Assembly: GCF_047495875.1 (NCBI RefSeq) | Contig: NC_092461.1 | Location: 47,385,601 to 47,449,600 of the forward strand | Source: Pithys albifrons albifrons | Lineage: Eukaryota; Chordata; Aves; Passeriformes; Thamnophilidae | Direction: 5' to 3' | DNA: 64,000 nt | Shown: positions 23,499 to 35,237 of the stretch, piece by piece | Layout of the letters: the number at the start of each line of letters is the position of its first letter | Position numbering within the stretch: the stretch's first letter is position 1 | The notes under the pieces: generated by a model | Told to the model about the DNA's origin: nothing | The model's database searches: none | Seen by the model: only the letters and a program-made list of their open reading frames with translations | Made by a program: the position numbers and the translations under genes

Positions 23499-25324
23499 AG
23501 AATGTGCTCTACACTGCAGCCGGGGAGAATGGCCCATCCTGGAGCCTCTGGCAGAAAGTACCTGAGGAGACTCGAGGACGACCGCTGGGATTCTGGAGCC
23601 GGGGATACAAAGGATCTGAGGCCAGCTACACCCCAACTGAGAAAGAGATCCTGGCAGCTTATGAAGGAGTTCGAGCTGCCTCAGAAGTGATTGGCACTGA
23701 GGCACAGCTCATCCTGGCACCCCGACTACCAGTGTTGGGCTGGATGTTCAAAGGAAAAGCTCCTTCTACCCATCACGCCACTGATGCCACATGGAGTAAG
23801 TGGATCGCTCTGATCACGCAGCGAACCCGGATAGGGAATCCTAATCGCCCTGGGATTTTGGAAATCATCACCAACTGGCCGGAAGGTGAGAGTTTCGGAT
23901 TGTCCTCTGAAGAAGAAGAGGAGCAGGTGACACGAGCTGAGGAGGCCCCACCATATAACCAGCTACCAGAAGAGGAGAAGCGATATGCTCTCTTCACAGA
24001 TGGCTCTTGCCGCATTGTAGGGACAAGCCGGAAATGGAAAGCAGCTGTATGGAGTCCTACACGTCGAGTTGCAGAAGCGACTGAAGGACAAGGTGGATCA
24101 AGTCAGGTCGCAGAGCTGAAAGCTGTTCAGCTGGCTTTGGATATCGCCGAACGAGAGAAGTGGCCAAGACTCTACCTTTACACTGACTCGTGGATGGTGG
24201 CCAATGCTCTGTGGGGATGGCTGGAGCGCTGGAGAAAGGCCGGCTGGCAGCGCAAAGGGAAACCCATCTGGGCGGCTGAGATGTGGCAGGACATCGCTAC
24301 CCGGGTAGAGAAGCTGAGTGTGAAGGTCCGTCACGTAGATGCTCATGTACCCAAGAGCCGGGCTAATGAGAAGCATCGTAACAACGAGCAGGTGGATCGA
24401 GCTGCCAGGATCGAAGTCTCTCAGGTAGATCTGGATTGGCAGCATAAAGGTGAATTGTTTCTAGCCCGATGGGCCCATGATGCCTCTGGTCATCAAGGCA
24501 GAGATGCAACATACAGATGGGCTCGTGACCGAGGGGTGGATCTAACCATGGACAGTGTCTCACAGGTTATCCATGACTGTGACACATGTGCTGCCATCAA
24601 GCAGGCCAAGCGGGTGAAGCCTCTATGGTATGGTGGACGGTGGTCAAAATACAGGTATGGGGAAGCATGGCAAGTTGACTACATCACACTTCCCCAAACA
24701 CGCCAAGGCAAGCGCTATGTGCTGACCATGGTAGAGGCAACCACTGGATGGCTGGAAACATACCCCGTATCTCACGCCACTGCCCGGAATACCGTCCTGG
24801 GCCTTGAGAAACAAGTCCTGTGGAGACACGGCACCCCAGAGAGAATAGAGTCTGACAACGGCACCCACTTCAAGAACAGCCTCATAGACACCTGGGCCAG
24901 AGAGCACGGCATTGAGTGGGTGTATCATATCCCCTACCATACTCCAGCTGCCGGGAAAGTTGAGCGATGTAATGGACTGCTGAAAACAACCTTGAAGGCG
25001 TTGGGTGGGGGAACTTTCAAACACTGGGAGCTGCATTTGGCAAAGGCCACCTGGTTGGTCAACACTCGGGGCTCCATCAATCGAGCTGGCCCTGCCCAAT
25101 CAGAACTCTTGACTACTGTAGATGGAGATAAAGTCCCTGTGGTCCATATGAGAGGTATGTTAGGAAAGACTGTTTGGGTTAGTCCCACCTCAAACAAAGG
25201 CAAACCCATCCGAGGGATTGTCTTTGCTCAAGGACCTGGTTGCACTTGGTGGGTAATGCAAAAAGATGGAGAAACACGTTGTGTACCACAAGGGGACCTA
25301 ATTTTGAGCGAGAAGAGTTTGTAA
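23495..25324 (+). pseudogene. pol: pol part 2: RNase H and DDE integrase, in a shifted frame
   Basis: About 609 codons are open in the -1 frame relative to part 1, with no upstream ATG of their own, so this segment is probably not translated separately. It opens with the tether (LYTAAGENGPSWSLWQ, RPLGFWSRGYKG). RNase H follows: TDGS with Asp at 23,999, AELKAVQLAL at about 24,108, YTDSW with Asp at 24,185, and VDAH near 24,335. The integrase has an HHCC-type zinc region (WAHDASGH and CDTC, about 24,470-24,595). Its catalytic core has Asp in WQVDY at 24,677, Asp in SDNGTH at 24,854 and Glu in KVERCNG at 24,962. The spacing between the last two is the classical D-35-E. The C-terminal domain ends at UAA 25,322. 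No stop interrupts this part. Confidence 0.9.
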
Positions 25325-25419
25325 TGTTTCATTGCATATATGTATATCTATATATATGTGTAGGTAAAAAGGGGATTAATTTGGGAATGACTAGATGGAG
25401 TAGAATAAGGGGTGGATAA
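25325..25419 (+). promoter_or_regulatory. Polypurine tract region before the 3' LTR; no env
   Basis: The 95 bp between pol and the 3' LTR contain two purine-rich runs. One is AAAAAGGGGA at about 25,366-25,375. The other is AATAAGGGGTGGA, which ends within a few bases of the LTR and is the likelier plus-strand primer. A (TA)n-like patch sits at about 25,336-25,360. There is no room for env. Confidence 0.65.
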
Positions 25420-26047
25420 TGTCCTAGTTCAGCAGGAGGGACCAGCTAACCCTGTGTGGGGGTGATCAAAGCTGTGTATTCTACCCCCTCTATTCATTCC
25501 CCAAGGACAATGGGCCATTAGCAGCAGCTGCCCAGGGAGCCATTATCACCCTCACACCCAGCCTGAGGGGGGCGGAGCTGCCAATGGGCCATCAACAGCT
25601 CAACACCCCCTGGCTCCCAGAGTCAATCACCCATTGTGTGAGTCCCCGCCCAGGGGGAGGGACTGAGAGCTCCCTGAGGGTACATAAGTGGTGGGTAAGA
25701 AGACCTCGGGTACTTCTCGTCGGATCCAGAGCAGCAGCAGGACCTCGACAGGAGGAGATCCCCGCTCTCGCCCAGACCACAGCCCTCGCCTGCACCAACA
25801 GGTTTTTCTTTTCCTTTTGCTCTGGACTTGGGGGAGCCACAGGGGTCTCAGCACAAGGGCAAACAAACCCCCTTGGGTTTGTGCCCCAGGACGCTGGGTT
25901 ATACTGCTGGGGTATTGTGAGTTGAAAGCAATTTCCCTTGTGTGTCAGTGTTGTTATAATAATATTATTATTAAATTTTAGCTCTGACTTATAATCTCTC
26001 TCGTGGTGAGTTCATTTCCCCTGCTGGTTCACCTTCAAGCCAGCACA
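25420..26047 (+). repeat. 3' LTR
   Basis: 628 bp, offset by exactly 6,135 bp from the 5' LTR and apparently identical to it base for base. It ends CAAGCCAGCACA and is followed at once by the ACAAG target duplication. Its polyadenylation signal ATTAAA is at 25,970-25,975. Confidence 0.97.
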
Positions 26048-26052
26048 ACAAG
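26048..26052. repeat. Target-site duplication ACAAG, right copy
   Basis: This is the right partner of ACAAG at 19,280-19,284. It is followed directly by the TA/GA microsatellite of the older LTR. Confidence 0.97.
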
Positions 26053-26053
26053 T

Positions 26054-26115
<62 letters not shown>

Positions 26116-26491
26116 TAACAAAGAATAACTTCCCATTCCCCAGTTAATACAAAACCCATTATTCTAGATTCATAAGCACTCTAAAAGACATCTAGCAAGA
26201 AAGAGGAAGTATAACAACTAAATATTTCTACTTCCCTGAATTCAAACAAAATGCAAGCAGAGGCAGCAGGAGCAAGCGCAAGGCCTACTCCAAGACAGAA
26301 GCTGATCACGTCCGGCTTGTACCTCGGCCATCGCAGAACTGACTAAACACCTCCCACTGCTGCACACAATCTTAAGTTCGCGTCATCTGGTATGAAATAC
26401 TTCCTTGGTTACCCAGTCAGGTGATAGCTGTCTCCAAATCCACATAGATTCTCTGAGCCTGCCAATTTGAGGCCTAGCTAAAACCACTACA
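26053..26491 (+). mobile_element. Older LTR, right arm
   Basis: This continues the LTR that begins at 19,079. It opens with a (TA)n(GA)n microsatellite, runs through GATGTAACAAAGAATAACTTCC, and ends at CCACTACA, after which the ACCAC duplication and CR1 sequence resume. The two arms together make about 645 bp. Confidence 0.85.
26054..26113. repeat. Compound microsatellite (TA)n(GA)n
   Basis: About 12 TA units are followed by about 18 GA units. It lies inside the older LTR, one base past the provirus target duplication. It is likely to vary in length between individuals. Confidence 0.95.
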
Positions 26492-26496
26492 ACCAC
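26492..26496. repeat. Target-site duplication ACCAC, right copy
   Basis: This is the right partner of ACCAC at 19,074-19,078. It marks the end of the older LTR insertion within CR1. Confidence 0.9.
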
Positions 26497-26680
26497 ACAG
26501 CTTGGTGCCATCAGCAAACTTGCCAAGGGTGCTTCAATCCCTCTCTGTTTGTCACCAACAAAGATGTTAAACAGCACCAGTCCCAGTATCAACCCTGTGG
26601 GACACTACTTGTCACTGGTCCTCATTTGGACATTGAACTGTACATCCTTTTGAACCAAACACTGCAGGGAGGGAGTACCC
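26497..26680 (-). mobile_element. CR1 LINE, right part of the split copy
   Basis: CR1 resumes with ACAGCTTGGTGCCATCAGCA and continues through AAAGATGTTAAACAGCACCA and GTCACTGGTCCTCATTTGGA, all typical of minus-strand CR1 pol sequence. It fades out near 26,680, where the copy is 5'-truncated. Confidence 0.9.
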
Positions 26681-27284
26681 AACCAAAGTTCATATTATTA
26701 GGCAGAGGAGAACAGAGAGACATGCACAGAGTGAATCCAGATATTGGGCTGATACCCAAATGGGAGATGTTCTTCAGAGTAGCAGAAAAGTTTACATGAC
26801 CAATGTGTGTCCAGCTGTGCTCAAGGTAAGGGATTTCGAGCTACAGTTAAGAAGCACAAACTAAAACCAGACGACTGATACTTCATACCGCAATTGGATT
26901 GAAAAGGGGAGCACCTCCCACAGAACTCCAACAGACTGGAAGTAGGGAGATGCCAGGATGGGGAACACAATGGTGGTATGGGGAATAAGCCAGGGAACTC
27001 TGGCACATGAATGTGGGGCACATAAGTCTCCCTGCTGTGGAGGAAATGAAAACAGAAAGCAAAGAAAGTTTTTGTTAGAACAGGAAAATGAGACATAAGG
27101 GATTGAGAAATATGGGATTCCTGTAAAGAATAACTAAGACTATTAAACAGAGTCCCTGGAGCAAAGGCAAAAGAGAAGGAATCACAAGACATATGATAAT
27201 ACATTTAGAGGAAATAGTCTAAATCATGTTTACATAATACTGAGCTCAGAATTTTCGCCTGCAACTCAGTAATGATCTCTTGGA
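26681..27284. other. Non-coding stretch
   Basis: I see no recognisable repeat or gene. The minus-strand open frame at 26,821-27,204 (127 codons) has no protein-like features that I can identify. Confidence 0.5.
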
Positions 27285-27800
27285 GTCATCGTTGACCATT
27301 CTCTGAAGTTGCCAGTTCAAGGTCCATCAGTAGTCAAAAAAGACAATGAAACATTAGGCTTCCTTGGGAGTGGAGGCTGAGCTTTGTCTGCAACCCTGAA
27401 GGACAGAGCTAGAAAAGAAACAGATAAAGGCAACTGTCATGAGTGAGCAACTCTCTCGTGGGTGGAGAGTGAAAAGACTGGGATTCTTCAATGTGAAGAG
27501 AAGCACAAGGGGGCATATGGCTGAGGTTTACAAAATTGTGAAAGTGGTAGGTAAGACAAAGTGGACGAGAATGATTTTTTACCAAATTCATAGTACTGCC
27601 TCAACTTAGTGAAACTATTGCAAGTGTAAAACAGATGAAAGAAAGTGCTCTTCACTTCCTCGCATAGGCACAGTGGGCAGTAGTAGCCTTCTGGAAAGTG
27701 TAACCCCCAAGAGGTTCTGTAGACAGTCCTCATCAGCAGATTCAAGTAAGAATTGGCAAAACCCATAGGCAACAGGTGTGTAAACAGTGTCTGGAAGTAT
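27285..27800 (+). mobile_element. Ancient CR1-type LINE 3' remnant
   Basis: This is heavily decayed but still follows the order of an old CR1/L3-type 3' region on the plus strand. It shows CAGTAGTCAAAAAAGACAATG, then AAGACTGGGATTCTTCAATGTGAAGAGAAG, then GGCTGAGGTTTACAAAATTGTGAAAG, then an AAGTGCTCTTCACTTCCTCGCATAGGCACAG block and a late TTCAAGTAAGAATTGGCAA. It is much older than the other CR1 copies in the window, judging by divergence. Confidence 0.55.
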
Positions 27801-30029
27801 CTTCATTATCTGGAACCCAAGGACAGTACTATTTGAACAGATTTCAAAATTTTAAGTTTATATACTGTCTTCAAATAATATCACCTTCTGATACTGAGCT
27901 ATATAATACCTGTGATAAATTCAGTTATAAATTACACTATGTGTGACCTCTGGGATGGACCATATCCATATTTTCAACCACAAGTGTGGTCTCTTTTAAC
28001 TCTAGACCTAGGTGATAGTGTGCTGCTGTATTATTTAGACTTTAAGGATTATGCACTAAAAAGCTGCTTTATGTCTGGTAAACCAAGATGTTATATAAAT
28101 TTCCCACTTTCACTATTAATATTCATTAAGCATTAAGACTTTGGAGGCTTGGTATAAATAGCTTTCCCTGTACTGGATTTCACAATGGCCAAAATCCCAT
28201 CTCCCATGTAAGTTCTGAATACACAGATATCTTACAGAAGCTATTTAGATTTCTGTAGAACAGCCTAATCATATCCCACAATTCTTGATAAGTGATGGTT
28301 GCTATGAACGCACATACATTCCATTTAACACCCAAGGGGCTTTGCTGTCATACACTTCATAATAAGTAGCCAGTGGACATGAGGGGTTTGAAACCCTTGG
28401 AAGTACATCTTTCTATAATTCATTATCTTTGTTGTATCCTTTCATCTTCCCTGACCATGTAAAACATTCATTTTTGTTGCTCACAGGTCAGTCTGTCAGT
28501 AATGGACTGAGCAGCAGCTTTTGGCCCATTAGAGGAAAGCAGTGATAATTTACATATTTTCCACAGCCTCCTATTAGAGGAGTCTGATCAGAGCAAAGCA
28601 AGAAGGGTTCATCTTTCATTGTTACACAGAAAATGCTCTGACAGCAATGCAAGTGTTTCCCAGTGGCTGAGTCTACATTCTTTATTTAAAAAAGGTTTTG
28701 CATGTAAGAAATAGAATTGTTAAACATCTCAAAATAGAGCTGAATTTCAAACAATGAGTTTCATATTAATTCGCTCTTAATTTAAAAGGGAAATAACCTT
28801 GTATAGCAACATAAGAAGAATATAGAATGTGTTTTTACTCAAAGATCAGCGTTTCCAGTATTTAAAATTTGTTGACCATGTTCCCTTCAGACATTTTTTT
28901 CACTGTAATTGATATTTTTCTCCCAATCAGTCTGCATTATCTACTTTTTACTGCCCTCTGTGGGCTTTGAAAGTTTTTGTTTCCTTAGACCTTGGAATTT
29001 AAGTATCCATCCCTGACTCTTTGACTGAAAGTTCTGCCAGGCAGTTGGGGGCCTGGAAATGAACATTGTACTGTAAGATTGTGTTTGTGCTGTTCTCAGT
29101 AGTGTTTAGGAAACTTATTCAGCTCATACATTACTTTCTCACATTATGTAGGTTTGTATATGTGAGATTAATTTGCTTTGTTTTCAGAGATACCAATAAT
29201 TGAGCAATGTGTTATGGACACAGTTACAGGCTTATATTACTATGTAATTGTACTAAATGCTTCAGAAAGCTTTTCTCACTTCTCTTCAGTCCTCTTTAGT
29301 AATAAAATAATCATAGAACAGTTTCAGCTTCCTTCAAGATTACTGAAGCTGTGCCTCTGTAAAATAGAAAGTCAAAGCTTTTCTTTTATTTAATTATTCT
29401 TGGATGTACCCAAAATAAATAGAGAATACAAGATTTTTAATGTGGGAAGAAGTGTGTTTGTCTGCACCAGAAAGCTGCTGGAAGCATCTGTCTCTCAGAG
29501 AGAAGCAGTAAAAGCAGTGTGCTGTTAGTGCTGATATTAAAAACAAAAGAGAGAAGTGCAGCATACTACTCTGAGATCAATATTCAATCTAATATAGCCC
29601 CTTGATTTGCTTCAGTAATCTCTAACAAGTCATATGGTTGTTTACAAAGGAAGATGAGGAAAGGTCTCTGGTAGTCAGCAGAGCTATGCCAGGGGCATGC
29701 ACCAAAGTGATTGAGTTGTTGGTTGTCTTCTGTAAATCCGTACAAAGACTAGAAGTATGCTGAGATCATCTGTGATTTCACAGAAATCATGCATCCCACT
29801 ATTGTAAAAGCTAACATCAATGAAGACCTGATTATCTTTAAAAGAGTGGCCTCTAATAACCAACAGGCATATATCATGGGGGGAAAAATTGCACCTGCAA
29901 GTTTTCTTTGGAACTAATTAAGAACTTTCCTTCCATGCAATTTCCATGTGGATTTAAAAAGCAAAACCTACTGGTTTAAAAAAATAGTCTTTATTAAAAA
30001 AAAAAAAGAGTTGCTGAGACTAACAATTA
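27801..30029. other. AT-rich non-coding stretch
   Basis: I see no gene or recognisable mobile element. It ends in an A-run at about 29,996-30,007 just before a CR1 fragment. Confidence 0.55.
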
Positions 30030-30240
30030 CAGAATCACGGAATATGCCAAGTGGGAAGGAACTCAACAAGGATCACTGAGTCCAACTCCTGGCCCTGCAC
30101 AGGACCATTCCTAAGAGTCACACCATATGTGAGAGAGTATCATCCAAATGCTTCTTGAACATCATCAGGGTTGGTGCTGTGACCACTGCCCTGGGAAACG
30201 TGTTCCAATACCTAACCAACAATATCTCAGAGATGCTCTT
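30030..30240 (-). mobile_element. CR1 LINE 3' fragment of a more diverged subfamily, minus strand
   Basis: It begins ACAGAATCACGGAATATGCC and continues AGTCCAACTCCTGGCCCTGC, CAAATGCTTCTTGAACATCA and GGTGCTGTGACCACTGCCCTGGG. These are the CR1 3' blocks of a subfamily different from the copy at 37 kb. It is about 210 bp and 5'-truncated. Confidence 0.85.
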
Positions 30241-33200
30241 TTAAGGAGAATTAGTTATATGCTTGAAAAAGAAAAATCTGTTAGTGTTTCATACAGCCTT
30301 ATGAGTTTTCAATGAGCTCTGGGAAGCATGGTTTTTAATCACTCACAAAACTGGTCCCACCATTTAAAATAAATGCAACAAACAATGCAAACTAGAACCA
30401 ATTCAAAAATAATAAGGGAATCTCACTTCTTAAATATAACATATGATCCTTGATGTTCTAACTCTGGCAGAAAAATACAAAGGTGCAGTAAGTCAAAAGG
30501 TAAATTACTGGTTTAAGAATAAGTGCAAAATTTAAATTAAAGGCACTGGAGAAAAATTATTTTAGCTAAACCAAAATCAGCATCTATAGCATATGTGCTG
30601 TTATATAATGACATATAGGCTGTCCAAAAATAGCTGGTCAGGGTATGTACTCAAAGTTGCATTTCAGTATTTGTATTCAAGCATCATGCAGGGTTGGCAC
30701 TCAGCAAAAGCAATGTTAAGGAGCATGGAGGGTGGTAAAAGGCAAGGAAGGCACAAGAAAGAACATGAAACATTCATGCATTGTGCAGTTTGCTGATATA
30801 TTAATGAAAATGAGGGAAACTGACTACCTGATTGTATATGGCCCTTAAGTATTTCCCTCCTGGAATCACTGCGATAAAATTGCCTTGAGGTTTGGTAATT
30901 CTACCTTGAGCATAACAGGCCAAATTCCTTTTGCTTGTTTTGTGTAGACTTTAGGAAAAACTACCTAGAATGAAGGATTAACTACAACTGCAAATTGTCA
31001 CAGCTGTCCTTGGTAGTTTATTGACATTTTAAGGTGACGGAAGTTTTACTGTTGATGCTACAGAAAACCTCATAGGTGTTCTAGCCCTACTTACCTGGTG
31101 TAGGCAGCGTAATAATACTGGTGCACTTCTGTGTGGAAGTTAAAAAAGGGAAGACTGACATGGTTGCTATCAGGCAATGCAAATATATCTCAACTGCTGA
31201 AAGTTTCTTGTTCAACTCCAGCTTTGTTTGAAGTTGGACTAAAAAAATAAAGAGACATGCAAATTCTCCAAGTACCATAAAAATGCTGAACAAGCTTAAA
31301 TAAACATTAAAATCATCTATATTTTGATAAAATTATGTAAGATAACTTGAAGTTCAATTTTAAAAATAAGGAAAAATGGGGAATCTTTTAGGAAAAAACC
31401 CTAATGTTTCCTTTTATGTGAAAGAGAAAGTGAAAAAGTCTCTTTTCCACAATTTCATCTTGACATTACAGAACCAGTTTGCCTTTTCTTTAAAATGTGT
31501 ATAGGTATTATTTTAAAAATTTCATTTCAAAATAAGAACAAAATTATTCAAAATTACAAAAGTGAAATATTTCAGAATTTTTCAATTCCATGTTGGAAAG
31601 AAAGGTGGAAAAATAGAGGTATTTACTTTATTCAACCCAATTTTTTGATACAATACTCATCACAATAAATTTTTCTCCTCTATACTTAACACCTGAATGT
31701 CCATATCACTTTGTGCTGCTACTGTGAATTCCTAGTTTCCATCATTTTTTCTTTGCTGAATGATTCAGAGATAAATAGCTTTAACTAGTAATGCATTAAA
31801 CAGCCTATATCCTATTTTTATGTAATATTTTAGCCAACACAAACAGGAGCTGTGATTGTGTTTCTGTTACAGCAGCAACCTGCTGTTTCTCAGCAGGCTG
31901 GACATTTCTGATGTCTTTTGCTTTCAGTTACTGTATTGCAAATAGTTTTTCTTCTAAAAATGAAGATAAAATGTTTACCAAAAAAAAGTAAAAGGGTCAC
32001 AGGTGCATATTAGTGGCTGTTTTCACTGTGAATTTTCAAAGATTCTGAGTCACAGTGGATATTTTTAGCTATGCTTCTAACCACTTTTTCTGGTACATTG
32101 CCTAAATGGAATTTATTTTAATAGTGGTTTGATCTTGGTGCTGATTTGCATTTAGATCCTTCCTCAAGTAAGTTCATCTGTCAGACTTCTTTCAATACAC
32201 AGAACTATAGCTTTCTGATTCTTGTACCATTAAGCTTTCATTTCCAAAGGCATATTACTTACATGTCTTAGGACAGAAGGCTCTTTAAATTTGTTTTTGG
32301 ATATAAAATATACAATTGCCAGTTGGATTGTTCTAGATTCCAAAAAAGGGACTGACAAGGCAGATAGAAAACTTGTGAGGTTTCATAAAATAAATACCTG
32401 TGTTACTATTGTTCTTCTATATCTTTAAACATGACATACTATTTATTGATGACTCAAATTAAATTCTTGCACAGGAGGCTGAAGTTTAACTTCTTTTATG
32501 GGCAAAATGAAGTTTAAGTTCTATAAATTTTTTGAAAATTTAGAGAAACATCAATTCATTTCAGATTTGTCTTCAATCCTTGCTCATTTGTGAGTTTCAA
32601 AAGCAGATTGTTATTTTTATCTGTGAATTGATGACCATGGGGGATTGCCTCCTGATTATATTTTCATTTCTGATTTATATCTTCTGATTAAAGTTTTCAT
32701 TTAAGAATTATTTCAGAAGAGACATATTTGTAGGAAACCTCTCAGGGGCCAAAAGTCTGAAAAATGATGGAATATTGACCTAACAAGTCTTCTCTGTTTT
32801 CTGATTTCTGTGTGTCCTCACCTAAATTCATAAACATAACCAAGTCACCCATTGATGATAATAATAAGTGATGTAACAGGTATTGCAAAGTTTCACCGGA
32901 GACATGGAGAACTCACTGTGTGGGAAGAGGAAAAGCAGTTTGGCTCATTTAACTTTGTAAAGCAGAGGCTGAGAGCACAGATTATTTATTTCCCTAAATA
33001 TATAAGAGGAATGGTTATTGACAAGAGGAAAAGCAACTTCTATTTCTAATGGCAAATGTTAGGAGATGAGCAAGTTAATACAACTTAGTGATTGATATGG
33101 ATTCCTGAGTGACAAACCAATAAAATTCAGGAAATTTCATGGAAGGGATTGTGTCAAAGTCTGAACCCACTGATTGAAGAGATATTTTCTGTCTTCCTTT

Positions 33201-34348
33201 TCTGACCTCTTAGGCAGCCTTGGTCAAAAATTGCATTATTGAAGTTCCTGAAAGACGGATCAATGCTGGGAAGGGATTGTGAACCAAATGCATTTGTGAC
33301 TAAATTTCTATATATGATACCAATATTTTAAATCAGGAATTTCATTATTATAAAGTGTGCTGCAATCTCTGTATTGTGTCTTAAAACTCTAGCTGTCATT
33401 ATAGTTACATTTTGCCACCTCCAGATATAATTTGTTAGTTGGCTTTTTTTGCTCATTTGTGAAGAAAATACAAGGATATACACGCTCAAAAGAACCTAAA
33501 AATAATATTTCTTTAATTATTTAAAGTTAATACATGGAAAAACTGAGTTCAGTTTTCTTTACTGAAGTGAAATCCTCATCCACCTATATCAGGAAGGACC
33601 TCAACTGCATATGCTATCACAGCATATTCCTATTTGCTATTCAGTTAATGCACGTGAGAGCTGGACACTGACTATCCCACTGGGTGGCCAAATACACTGA
33701 AAGCATCATCCATAATTGTAATTGAGAATGCTCATTTCATATCCTCCTAGGAAAGTATGTAGAATGGCAAATGAAATAAACATTTTTCATTTGGGCAGAG
33801 GATGACACGGTGCATTCCTATCTGAGTTTGTGAGCATCATCAGTACTGACATCTGCTAGCAGAAAAAAAAATCATTGGAGACCAATGAAGAACAAAACCT
33901 AACAATTTTTAATAGAAGTCTGTTTGGGTTTGTTTTGGTGTTTAACTTGGTTTGGTTTGGGGGGATGGAATTTGTTTGTTTGGTGTTTTTATTTGCTTTC
34001 TTATGTCTACATTTTAAACACTGGTTTATGCCTCTTATGGTTAGTGAATCAAGTACAGGTGAAGCAAAAGGCTATAAATCTAGGATGACTTTTAATGTTA
34101 GATAATGGGAAGAGTGCAGGTGAGAGCTTTCCTGATTTTTCCTTTGAAGTGAAAATTTGCAGGTTGGAATTTGGATATGGCAGTTACCATGTCTGTTGTT
34201 CACATATGCCAAAGAAGCAGAGGTTACAGTGTTTGGCCAGTTCTGTAGAGCAAGGCCTCATGTCTCAGTTCCCTTTGCCACAAAGAACCTGGCATTCCTG
34301 TGGGCATCTCCCCTAATGTGATTCTCACCAGAAAGTTAAGCACTTAAA
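30241..34348. other. AT-rich non-coding stretch
   Basis: I see no gene. A TTTGG-rich low-complexity stretch lies at about 33,925-33,990. It keeps an open frame (33,875-34,105) only because of the repeat. Confidence 0.55.
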
Positions 34349-35237
34349 TGTGATAGGTTGAAAGCATGTTCCCCACAGTATTAAAAAAATCTGGTGAGAA
34401 GGAATAGGGCAGTCTGAAGTTCAAATTAGGTGGAACAGAGATTTAGGAACAGATTTTCTTGTTGACTGGGAATGAACTTGTGGGGTGATGAGCTGATAAG
34501 GCCTGATGGTTTGAGTGAGATGCCTCAGCCCCCCCTGGAGAGATACTCCAAGTAGAGGACAAAGGGCTTTCAAACTGATAAGATTAACAAAAGATGAAGT
34601 GTTAAGACATAGCAGGGCCTTCTTTTGCGATATCTTCAAGGGGCCACCTCACCTCAGGGCATCTGCATCACCCTCCCCCAAACAGATTGACTATTGGTCA
34701 CACACAAACTTGGAGGAGAAAAAAAAAAAGAAGTGCAGTTTAACTGCAATTTGGGGAGAAAACTTTCCACCTCTGGGAGGGCAACCTGAGAGCTACCCTG
34801 TCTCCCCCATTCCATCAACATTGCAGGGGTAAGCCACGGAATTCTTACTTTATTTTTTCTTAATACCTTATTAGTTGTAATTTGCTATAGCTCACTGGGT
34901 GTATGGGTGTTAATGGGAAGTGGATATATTTTTCCTGTTGTTTTTCCTTTTGGGTTATTGAGTGTGTTTACTGGTGGTGTTGAACTGTTGTGTTTCTGTT
35001 TAGTCATCTTCCGTTAGTTAAGTTTGCTATGGGAATGGTATACTGCTGGGGTGGTCCTTGAAATGTGTGTTGTGCCGATGTCTTTGGGTGGGTATTTTGT
35101 ACAATCCTGCAGCTACATGTTATCACCAACTAAGTAACCCATATTAGTTATTGTCACATATTTGTATTAATAAATGTTATTTCGGGAGCTGTTGTGAGAA
35201 AAGTTCTTTCTCTTGTTGCTATTAAGTGTGGTTCTCA
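34349..35237 (+). mobile_element. Probable degenerate LTR of another retrovirus-like element
   Basis: It begins TGTGATAGGTTGAAAGC, a start seen in avian LTRs. It has a pyrimidine- and purine-rich U3-like body and a promoter-like GC-richer zone at 34,520-34,820. It carries AATAAA at about 35,168, followed by a T/C-rich U5-like region ending GTGGTTCTCA. The left end and polyadenylation signal are the best evidence. I found no target-site duplication and no second LTR. Confidence 0.4.

Larger units (their letters stand above)
19285..26047 (+). mobile_element. Near-complete young endogenous retrovirus, ERV-L-like, no env
   Basis: This is a 6,763-bp provirus. In order it has a 628-bp 5' LTR, a 5-base spacer, a tRNA-Lys primer-binding site, gag, an in-frame UAG, protease and reverse transcriptase, a frameshift, RNase H and integrase, a purine-rich tract and a 628-bp 3' LTR. 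The LTRs appear identical when read side by side, and four separate open frames in them translate identically in both copies. Class III (ERV-L) affinity is inferred from the pol sequence, the absence of zinc knuckles in Gag, the absence of env and the 5-bp target duplication. Only 95 bp separate the pol stop from the 3' LTR, so env and the dUTPase seen in some ERV-L elements are absent. The only visible lesion is one pol frameshift. Confidence 0.95.

Noticed and set aside
25325..25419. Search for an env remnant after pol
   Set aside because: Only 95 bp separate the pol stop from the 3' LTR, and they hold just AT-rich and purine-rich sequence.
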